A DNA stretch of 64,000 nucleotides, taken from Antitrichia curtipendula (Eukaryota > Streptophyta > Bryopsida > Hypnales > Leucodontaceae). This document shows positions 49,690-58,642 of this stretch, piece after piece. Positions within the stretch are counted from its first letter, which is position 1. Every line of letters starts with the position of its first letter. A program made the translations under genes and the position numbers. The stretch covers positions 27,794,696 to 27,858,695 of the forward strand of contig OX579638.1 of NCBI GenBank assembly GCA_951230915.1, read 5' to 3'. Under the pieces are notes generated by a model, which saw nothing but the letters and a program-made list of their open reading frames with translations, had not been told where the DNA came from and did no database searches.

Positions 49690-51290
49690 TGAATTGTTAC
49701 ATTACTTGAAGCAGTCCCGTATCAAATCAAATTTGGACTGTACAAATATCTGTATTTTTTGGAACTGAGGTCATGAGTGCTTCCAAAATGAATCACATGG
49801 AAGGGGTCTGGAGTTTCATTGCACATGTAAGTGATGAATGGGACATTTACTACCCTTGAGGCTGGTTGATTTATTGTGTGATGACCAATGGATGGTTCAT
49901 GTAGACTGGTATGCCCTGTGCCGTAGCCACAGTACAGTACAGTAAAATAAAAGTAAAAGGAATTTTCTAATTTTTTAGTTCAAAAAACCTTCAAACTTCA
50001 ATGTCTTTTATGTTGTGAGTTGGAAACGTAACTAAGTTAGTGCACCCCTTCTAGCAGATAACTTTTTGATGGTACCAAGAATGCAATTGGGGCTAAACCG
50101 TTTTGGAGATCATACCACAACAAACAAATCAAAATACTTGAAATCAACAAACAACCTAATTTTAAATTTAACCCCTAAAGGACCATTTGTCCCCTCGAGG
50201 GACAATTTGGGTCTAGGTAGGTTCCTATTGTCTCAATTTGAAGTGAATTTTTTTGAGATTTTTTGAAGTTGTGTAGTTTTGTGAGAGCTTTGTAGATATT
50301 TAATTTTTGTTTCAATTGGACATCGGATGAAAAAGTTATGGCACAATAAGCAAGAAATGGAGATTGGCGAGCAGTTCAAAAAAAATTACAAAAGTCAAAA
50401 TAATTTTTTTTGAATTTTTCTCCTAAAAAAATATGTTTTTACCTATACATGAAGCTTTGATTCATTCTAATTGGACTAGGGATGAGAAAGTTATGGACAA
50501 TCTTAGTTTTGGGGGCAATTTAAGCATCTTCTTAAGAATTTTTTTTGTGTCCAACTTTGAATGTGCTAATATCCTCCAATCCGTACGGTCAAATTTGATG
50601 AAATTTTTACTACATGATCTCAGACAAGTTAAGTACAAGATTTTACAGTTAATTTCTAAAAAATATTTTTTTTGGTTTCCTTAAATGAATGCAACAGAAG
50701 TGGTAGTTTTGTGTGGTTTTTGACAAAAAAAACACCCTTAGGGCTTTAGGGGTTAATGTATGGACTAGTGTACCTTGTGCCATTGTCACAACCAAACAAA
50801 AGCAAAAGTAACTTTCTAATTTTTTAACTCATAACTTTTTTGAAATTCATTATCTTTCACACCATAGGTCCAAATGCCACGAAACAAACTCCGTGCATCC
50901 CTCTTGGCAAAGAGTTTTCCAATGGTATCAAGAATGTAATCAAGGGACTCATGGTCCAAGAAATCTCACTGTAAGAATCAAACAAATCAAAAGAAAATAG
51001 CCTAATTTAAGGTATCGACTAGTGTGCCATGTGTTGTTGCCACAACCAAATAAAAGTAAAAGCAAATTTCTAACTAAAAAATAACTCACAAATCCATAAC
51101 TTTCCCATCTTAGGTCTAATTGCCACGAAGCAAAGCCCATGCACCCCTCCTTGCCAAGACCTTTTTGATGGTACCAAGGATGCAACTAAATGATGCATGG
51201 TCCAAAAGATCTCAATGTAACAAACAAAACAAACAAAATAAAACAAAACAAAATAAGTAGCTTAACTTAAGGTATGGATGGTTTATGTGA
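49690..51290. repeat. Block of about 240-bp units, as at 2.9-3.97 kb, interrupted by a TTAA element
   Basis: Three diverged units recur with the cores near 50040, 50870 and 51110 ('gcacccctccttgccaagacc', 'atggtaccaagaatgcaa', 'aacctaattt'). Each carries 'gactagtgt.cc.tgtg..ttg.cacaacc'. The first and second units are split by the TTAA element at 50172-50752. The first 150 bases hold the likely COP1 3' UTR. Confidence 0.6.
50172..50752. mobile_element. TTAA-bounded element, 581 bp
   Basis: TTAA (50168-50171) is followed by CCCCTAAAGGACC; the other end is GGGCTTTAGGGG then TTAA (50753-50756). It splits a repeat unit whose undisturbed neighbour near 51010 reads 'gcctaatttaaggtatcgac', with one TTAA only. 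Interior blocks match 34140-34950. No transposase frame. Confidence 0.8.
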
Positions 51291-51301
51291 ATGGTTGTAG
51301 A

Positions 51302-51537
51302 CACTATAAGAAACCCGCATTTTAGGTGCCGTTTTGAATTTTTTTCAGACGGATTTTAGGTGATGTAAAAAAAAACAAATTGTATTTTTTTGTCAATAAT
51401 CATGTCCAATATAACATCCAGATGTTATATTGGACATGATTATTGACAAAAAAATACAATTTGTTTTTTTTGACATCACCTAAAATCCGTCTGAAAAAAA
51501 TTCAAAACGGCACCTAAAACATGGGTTTCTTATAGTG
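51302..51537. mobile_element. 236-bp CACTA-type palindromic element
   Basis: It begins CACTATAAGAAACCC and ends GGGTTTCTTATAGTG, the terminal form of plant CACTA (En/Spm) transposons. The arms are near-perfect to the centre and include subterminal TTTTAGGTG and AGACGGATTTTAGGTG blocks. Flanks are AGA on the left and AGT on the right, so a 3-bp duplication is only two-thirds preserved. It has no transposase and would fold into a single long hairpin. Confidence 0.8.
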
Positions 51538-51726
51538 AGTAAATTTGGTTCAATTATGAATTTATTTGGTATAAATATAGACTACAAGATGTTATTATGT
51601 TTTTATCATGGAATTACATAGGTATTACGAGTTGGATGGGTTGTTTTCTTGCTTTCAATGCTTGTTTTTGGTGTATTTAACTAATATCTGAAAACTTATG
51701 ACAATGTAAGAGGAAGTTACTCCTTA

Positions 51727-52144
51727 AGGACGTAAAGCAGTGTGCTCTAAAAGCGCCCATCTTCTTCAAAATTGCCCCTATTTTTAGGTGGATAATGGAG
51801 ATGGGGTGATCTTTAAATGGACCACTTTAGCAATTGAATGCATCAAGGAAAAATTGTTTTTCTATTGCAAGAGCCAATCATTTTCTTTGATTTCCGCACA
51901 TCTCTTTACAAGTTGCAAGTAGATAGATTTGGGAAGACCTATGTTCACAAATAGGTGGTTGTGCCCCAAATCTTTGAAAATTTATAAGTAATTCAAAAAT
52001 GCTTGGAATAATACAAAACCACTTGTGTTAGGTTCCACATCTATTTTTATTCTCTAAAAAATGATCTAAAAATATTTCTATTCTTGGAAGCCTGTGAAAA
52101 AGGCAGAGCATCCCTTACATGGTCACTTTAAGAACATATTATCT
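51727..52144. mobile_element. TA-flanked element, family of 56662-57498
   Basis: The left end is TA-AGGACG and the right end is ACATATTATCT-TA. The interior shares long stretches with 57170-57490, for example 'gcaagagccaatcattttc', 'tctctttacaagttgcaagt' and 'aaccacttgtgtta'. No coding capacity. Confidence 0.5.
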
Positions 52145-52960
52145 TAGTGTCTATTTGATAGACACTTGAAAACTTAGGTAGGATCATATGAAGTTAATTT
52201 TTAATGAATGTTCTCAAAAATTTGACACAAGATGGGAACATTCATCCCCTTTATGGAAATTTAAATAAAATTATGATTAAATGCTCCGGTCAAAAATTAT
52301 GCCTCTTGAATTTTTGGGATAGTTTGGGCATCTTTGGGGCATCTTTTGTTGAATTCCTCGTCAGATTTTGAAATTTGGTATGTTTGTAACTAATAGAATA
52401 TGTCGTAAAATTTTCACCCAAAAAATTAGTTCTCAATCACATTCTAAGAAAAGTCCAACTTTGTTAGCTATATAGGGGTGGTTTCAAAAAAAGATTTTCT
52501 TCTAACTTCAAGCCCTATTATTTTGCAATTTGTGAAGTCAAAGTTCCACAAAATCTTCCTATGTATTTCAAATGTTTGTCTCTAACCTTTAACCTTTGGA
52601 TTTTTAATTAAGAAAATTCTTATTGCATGAGAAATCATAAAAAAACTAGTGTATTGCCAATTTACTTAACCTTTGTGCATTGCAAGGTGATTTAAAATAA
52701 ACTAGAATCTACATATGGTACTGAAATTTTGAATGAGTGTACCTAATAAGATATAGAACTCAATAGTAGAGAGGCTCAAATTCATCAAGAACAAAAAATT
52801 TACCCCAAGAAGGCTTGAAGTTTGCTAACCCCATTTTGCATGAATGAAAATAATTTTTTTAGTTTTTTCATTTCAAATACTGTAATTTTTCAATCTACAT
52901 GGTCCAATAGGCTAAAAAAATTCTAATACATTGTCAAGGTAGTTTACTACATATTTTTTA
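52145..52960. repeat. Inverted partner of the 22.25-23.41 kb repeat
   Basis: Blocks such as 'ggacatt.ctaagaaaagtcc' and 'tgtattgccaattta' are the reverse of text at 22.8-23.1 kb. The repeat is long but diverged; ends are not fixed. No coherent frame. Confidence 0.55.
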
Positions 52961-53574
52961 TGGTAAGGTAGTTTAGTACATATTTTTTATGGTTGAAGTA
53001 AAGAAAAAACTTTGATTTTCAATTTTGGGTAAAGCAATTAAAAATGGCAATTTTTGACATTTTTTCTTTTTGAAATCACCTCTGGTTAACTCAAGTAGCA
53101 GTTCGAATAAATTAGAAAGTGCAATATGTGCTTGTTTTTCCCACTTTGGGGATCACATGGGAGTCTAAAGAGTAGAGGACAAATCTAATTTAAGAAACAA
53201 CGAATGGGCTATAATTAATAATTAAATATTCTTTCAGCAGATTGCTTTTCTAACTTTGTTCTCAATATTGTATTGTACAGAAGAAATCTGAGTTGATGGA
53301 AGAGTCTAGGAAACATCTCTTTTCCATTACATTTATTGTAATAAAGTGTAGTAGAAATCAGTCAAATTGTTGAAGATGCTATGAAATTCAATTCATAAAC
53401 ACACCTTTCTTAATCCTTAAACAAAAAAATTCAAGTACTCAACTACATACATTAGAAGAAAAACTTGTTTGCTATAACCACTTGAACAACAAGTAAGTGC
53501 CTGTCTTGCGACTATGGCCATTGTTATTAGCATCAAATCTTACTTATATATTGTTTTAGTTGCAAACCAGTCAA
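52961..53574. other. AT-rich spacer
   Basis: A short direct duplication ('gtagttta.tacatattttttatggt') lies near 52938-52992. Otherwise nothing is recognised. Confidence 0.5.
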
Positions 53575-54857
53575 ATCACAAAGTTTAAACCCTATGATTT
53601 GGCAACAATTATTGTGCGGTTATCATTGTTTCATAGGTTCGTACCATAATCCCACTGACTCAGTGTATTTTTATGCATTGAATCAGTGCGAAAACAATGA
53701 ATATCAATAGCATACAGTTTATGTACTTTAACTATATGATTGTTGTGTAGTTTTGACACAACAATTGTATAGTTAACCCCTAAAGTTCCGTGACTATGTT
53801 TTCACTGAAAACGCTCAAGAACTGTCGTTTTTAGTACAAGTACCAAATTTTTGAAAAAACTTTTTTTTGACTCATGTAACCGTAGGATCTTGTAGTATGC
53901 TGACTTGAGAATATGTGGAAAAAATTTCAGAAATTTCCACCACGTGGATTGCAAGATATAAGCATTCAAAATCACTGAAATCATTTTTTGACCCCTGCAA
54001 AACCCCGGGTAGCTGCACTTCAAAAGCTCACTTTTCTATGAAAAAATGTCCAAAATGGTGGTGCTTCTTTGGATTCTTTTTCCTAAACAAGTTGGCTACA
54101 TGCTTGAAAAATTTCACATCATTTGGAATTGTACAACATATAGGAAAAAAATAGTAAGTAGAATGAAGTAGAGAATGATTCAAAATACTAAATTGTTAAG
54201 AATTTAGATATGAAACTGAAAAATGCCAATTCCAATGGTTGAAATGTTGTACTAAACAATCTACATCCTATGATTTTATTTTTTTCAAAAAATATTGAAA
54301 ATTGAGTAAGATAAAAGACTTCAAAGTTTATTTTAGAGTAGAGATTCCAAAACTGCCCGCAAACTAAAACTCCTCATAACTTTTGACTCATTGGTCAAAA
54401 TGGAATGATTAAAAGCTTTCCACATATAGATAGCTCTGGAAAACCAGTTTCAAATTTTTGTTTCTGAAAAAAGTGATTTTTTCTGATCTGCCCTAACTGC
54501 CCGGCTGAGAAAAAAAGTAACATATTAAGCCATAACTTTTGACTCGTATTTCCAAATGTCATAAAATTTAGTCGAAATGAAAGGTACTCCTCGTCCACAA
54601 CTTCTATTAAAATTTCAGCCTCAAACTTGTAAATCTTTGGCCACATGTACCTGCCCAATTTTTTTATGTTGCCAAATTCTGTAGGCTGGTCCTTTAGGGG
54701 TTAAAGTACATAAATCGTACGCTATTGGTATTCATTGTTTTTGCATTGAGTAAGTGCGTAAAAATACACTGAGTAAGTGCGATTATGGTACGAACCCATG
54801 AAACAACGATAACTGTACAATAATTGTTGCCAAATTGTAGGGTCTAAACTTTGTGAT
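53575..54857. mobile_element. Foldback element split by a TTAA element
   Basis: Left arm 53575-53750 and right arm 54701-54857 are inverted copies of each other; examples are 'cacaaagttta.accct' with its inverse 'agggt.taaactttgtg', and 'ggttcgtaccataat' with 'attatggtacgaacc'. The loop-proximal stem continues up to 53772. The 924-bp TTAA element lies between the two halves of this second stem. The original foldback was about 355 bp. Confidence 0.8.
53777..54700. mobile_element. TTAA-bounded element, 924 bp, nested in the foldback
   Basis: TTAA (53773-53776) is followed by CCCCTAAAGTTCC; the other end is TGGTCCTTTAGGGG then TTAA (54701-54704). It is related to 31481-32399. The host palindrome's intact arm reads GTACTTTAACTATA at 53723-53736, predicting an empty site TATAGTTAAAGTAC with a single TTAA. 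The present copy has TTAA on both sides, so insertion duplicated it. No transposase frame is visible. Confidence 0.9.
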
Positions 54858-56239
54858 GCGGGTAGTTAGAGAATGAAGTGTAGAAATACAGGAGTGTGAT
54901 AGAGTTCAGATTTAGAATTAATGTGAGCTATTCTCCATCTAGTATTCATTACTCAATGTTGACAAGTCTTTTCTCCCTTGAATCTACGATGTTGATATGT
55001 ATTTGCAAAATTGTAAATTCGACTAAAAAATGACTACAACTACAATTGAACAAAAATTGAATTCAACTAGGAAACAACTAAAATTGTAAAATGATTGCTA
55101 TTTCTAATTGAAATGATGAAGAAGTGTTGTCCCTTGTTCATTGCCCTACAACACTTTTTTTTAGAAATTTCCACATTAGCTACTAGAAGCTACGCGCTAT
55201 AATAATGAAACACCAAGTGTCACCAAGTCTTGTACGAGGCAATTGTTTTGTTTGCATGTTCTAAGCTGACAATGCAAAGACTAGAGGGGAAATGATGAAG
55301 GGTTGGTTCAACGAGGGTTTTGCTTTTGTCATGCCAATGTACTATTGCTAGCATAGAAATTGACTAGAAATTGGATCATGTACAGGGTGGTAGTTAGTTA
55401 TTTAGTGATCAAAAGTTTTGTTGTAAGCAATTCCATTTAAAGCTATTAATGATTTAGTTTCTCCTTCAATCTTGTATTTGTTTCTACTAAACAATTTTTT
55501 AAAGAATAAAAATCACACTTTTAAAAGATTTTTTTTCTCCTAGAATGTCAATTCAAATCTTCAATATAAGAATTTTGAAAATCAAATTTTTTAGTGCAAA
55601 ATTTTTTTAAGTTAAGATTCAAAGTCAAATAATCTAGTCTCAGAACATGCTCAAAAACTATTTTTTTCATTTTAAATGTGAATACCTTGCAATCTACATG
55701 GTGATAATTTTTCCACACATTTTTATACAAGTCTTGTTCAAGGTTTTATATATAGTTAAATATACAAAAAAATAAAATTATAAAGTTTTTTGCTCTTTGC
55801 AATAGAAATGGTAATTTTTATTGTTTTTTGATGAAAAAAAAGGCCTTAAGACTTCAAGGGACAATGACAAACATAAATCAAATAGGCTTGCATTTGCCCA
55901 AGCTCATGAAAGTTGGAATTTTCAAGATTGGTGCAATGTAATTTGATCAAGCGAGTTGTCATTAGAAATTGGTAGGCATTCCAAACAAATCAAAGTGTGG
56001 CAAAAATCATATGAAAGATGAGCATGGAATTGTACAACACCATCTTTCAAAATTTTGTTGTACTTTTGAGATAGTTTAGGGGCATTCAAAGGCTTTGATG
56101 ATGTCCTTTTGTTATCATACCTCCAAATAAAAAGACATCAAACGATATTATGACTCTTATTTATGAGGGAACGTGAAGTAGGTTTTATTTTTTGCACAAT
56201 CACCACTACCCTATATAGTTGACACTTATAAAAGATGGC
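54858..56239. other. Gene-free stretch including a repeat fragment
   Basis: The part at about 55395-55860 aligns with 34560-34950 and the end of 50172-50752: 'gctattaa.g.tt...ctccttcaatctt' early and 'ccttgcaatctacatggt' later. It is therefore a fragment of the same TTAA family without a clear left end. The rest is featureless AT-rich DNA. Confidence 0.45.
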
Positions 56240-56525
56240 GCTCCAATTCACTGCAATTTACTTCAATTGCAATGGAGACAAGATTACGGTGTGACAAAAT
56301 TAATTTGGCTAGCAAACTCTCCGGACTTGAACCCAGCATAGAGAATGCATGGATGATTGTCAAAGGTTTGTTGCAACTTTGTTGTAGACCAAGAAATGAC
56401 GAAATGCTGCAAAATACTCAATTAATGTGGAATACAATATCTCTAAAGCAAATCCATATCATCATTAGAAGTATGCGTGATAAAATACAAGTAGTTATTT
56501 CAACAAAAAGTAACAGCACTAGATA
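56240..56525 (+). pseudogene. Tc1/mariner-type transposase relic (second copy)
   Basis: The + strand encodes WLANSPDLNP followed, after a stop, by RMHG; this is the SPDLNPIEN(L/A)W block at the third acidic residue of Tc1/mariner transposases. Downstream text is compatible with the protein's C-terminal tail but carries stops and frame changes. The open frame 56272-56526 is in another phase. It is a relic, separate from the copy near 18.2 kb. Confidence 0.65.
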
Positions 56526-56661
56526 GTAGGCATTGTGTTATGTTTTGTTTTTTTAAATTATTATATAATACTATAGTTTTTTTATATAAACTTATTATAT
56601 TATAAATTTGACTCTCCCATCTTTCCAGTAGAGCTTGTAAACTGATGAATTTTTGGGCCTA

Positions 56662-57498
56662 AGATAGGAGGCTTGAAATCTGCTTGGGCATTAAGAACCA
56701 TCCCTATAATTAGCATTGAAATGGATATGAAGTGGTTCTTAAATTGACCTCTATAGGGTAGGACCACTCATTGCTAACCAAAGCCCTATATCCAATTGTA
56801 GGGTGTAGTTATTTTCAACCAAGGCTGGAACAGATTTCCAACCAAAGCTTGGAATGTATTTTTTTTTCCATTTCAAGGTTGGGACTAATAAGGTCATGAC
56901 ACATGTCTCGAAGTAGTGAGAAAGAAAGTAGGAACAATGAGTGGAAAAATAGTTCTTGAATGATCAGAATTGGAAGACTCTACATATTGGACATGAATCT
57001 AGACCAACTTTTGGCTTCCAAAATTCATAATAATTTCAATTCAAGAAATAAAATTACCAAATTTTTGGCAATGCTCATCATTTTTATCTTTGCACCTCAA
57101 GAAATATTTGCTTCGCCTTGCACTACTCCAATTCACAATTGTTTATTTGGTTAGTTATAGGTGGCTCCACTATACTTAGTCTTTGAATGGATAGAAGGAA
57201 AAAAAAACATTATTTAAATTGCAAAAGCCAATCATTCTCCTTCTTTTTTCCATTTCTCTTTACAAGTTGCAAGTGAACAATTTATAGAAAACCTAAGATC
57301 ATAAATAGGTGCCTACGACACAACTTGTTTGAAATTCATAACTAATTCAATATTCTTTGAAAAATATGAAACCACTTGTGTTACCTACCACATCAATTTC
57401 TCTTTGTTTGAAAAATGAAGTAAAAATATTCCCATCCAAGGAAATGCATGAAAAAGGTGGACCAACCCTTAAGTGAGCGGTTTTTGAGCCTCATACCT
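56662..57498. mobile_element. TA-flanked element, 837 bp
   Basis: The left end is TA-AGATAGGAGGCTTGAAATC; the right end is TTTTTGAGCCTCATACCT-TA, an inverted match over about 20 bases. The interior resembles 30630-30955 and 51727-52144. No transposase frame. Confidence 0.65.
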
Positions 57499-57857
57499 TA
57501 CCAGTAGGAGCTTTCCAAAGTTCCTAATTTTTATTTTGCTTCACCTAGGGAGAAAAAAATCAAATTATTTTTTAACCCCACTATATTGTATCCACAAGAA
57601 TTAATTTAATCTCATGAATGAAGGACATCACACAAAATAATTGATTGCCTTCAATGCCTCTAATGATCTAGAGAGTCACATCATTGGGTGACCTCAACAA
57701 CTAAGGTAACAACTCCCTCTGCCTCACCCTAATTGTGACAACTATGTATGAAGGAATAATGGATGTAGAACCATTATTCTTCAGATAAAAGGACTCCTAT
57801 AATTGTCCAAACAAACAAGCATTTGAGTATTGGTACTATTATTAACCTTGGTATTAA

Positions 57858-58080
57858 CCTTGGAAGGACGGGGTTGGTCACCACGAAAATTGTACTTTGG
57901 GATATCAAGTGAATCATTTGCTTAAAAAACAATCACAAGTAGTCATTGGAGGTCTAACTATTATGAAAGACCTTCCCTTTTCACACAAAATTTCAAAGAT
58001 GAACATTTGCATTTTTCTCTTACATAGAAAGACTCTCTATCATCCATCAAACACTTGGAGTCCACAACATCTTTTGTACA
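57858..58080 (-). mobile_element. TTAA-type element, 220-bp subfamily (copy D), one end decayed
   Basis: TTAA (57854-57857) is followed by CCTTGGAAGGACGGGGTTGG. The body matches copy C at 42949-43159: 'ttggtcacca.gaaaat' and 'ccttccctttt.cacacaaaattt'. The far end near 58080 no longer shows GGG-TTAA. It lies about 560 bp beyond the stop codon of the DUF1068 gene. Confidence 0.6.
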
Positions 58081-58642
58081 CATGTAAAAAAGATTTGAAC
58101 TTTCCAAAATGCTAATGAATGACGTGTTCCCAATCAACCCGAGACTCTTATTAGTGAAAATGCCCATTTGGATTTTGGGAGATGACAACAAGTGCACAAA
58201 GTTGGATTTAAAGATATTCTCAACATTGACAGACTTATTGTGACAGCTTGGAATCACTGTCCATTACATGATTCAAATCCAAAGTGGTTTTTTGGGGTAG
58301 TACGTGTTTTTGTTACATTTAGTGAACTGCTTTTGCTCACATTGATAGTGCTTGCTTGTGATCCTTCTATTGCTAAATTCTTTGTCCATTCACAATGGAC
58401 CTATCTATGTGGCCAAACGAAGGTGTCTCCAGCTCTCACTTTGGCAGTGAAATATAATTCACTCAAATTTCAATCAAATCACCTGATTTCCCAATACCAA
58501 GCCTCTCCCTCTCCCTCTCCCTCTCCCTCTCCCTCTTCAATTCGCTAACAAATTTTCAGTTTCACAGTCTAGAGTTTCAACCCAAATATATTGCTCCGAG
58601 ATGTGGTGTGGGTTCCTTACATGTCGTTAAATTTTCCTGATC
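58081..58642. other. 3' flank of the DUF1068 gene with (CTCCCT)n
   Basis: A CTCCCT hexamer microsatellite occupies 58503-58537. The last bases before 58643 probably hold the 3' UTR of the - strand gene. The 118-codon + frame at 58192-58548 ends in a Ser-Pro run made by the microsatellite and is not a gene. Confidence 0.55.
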
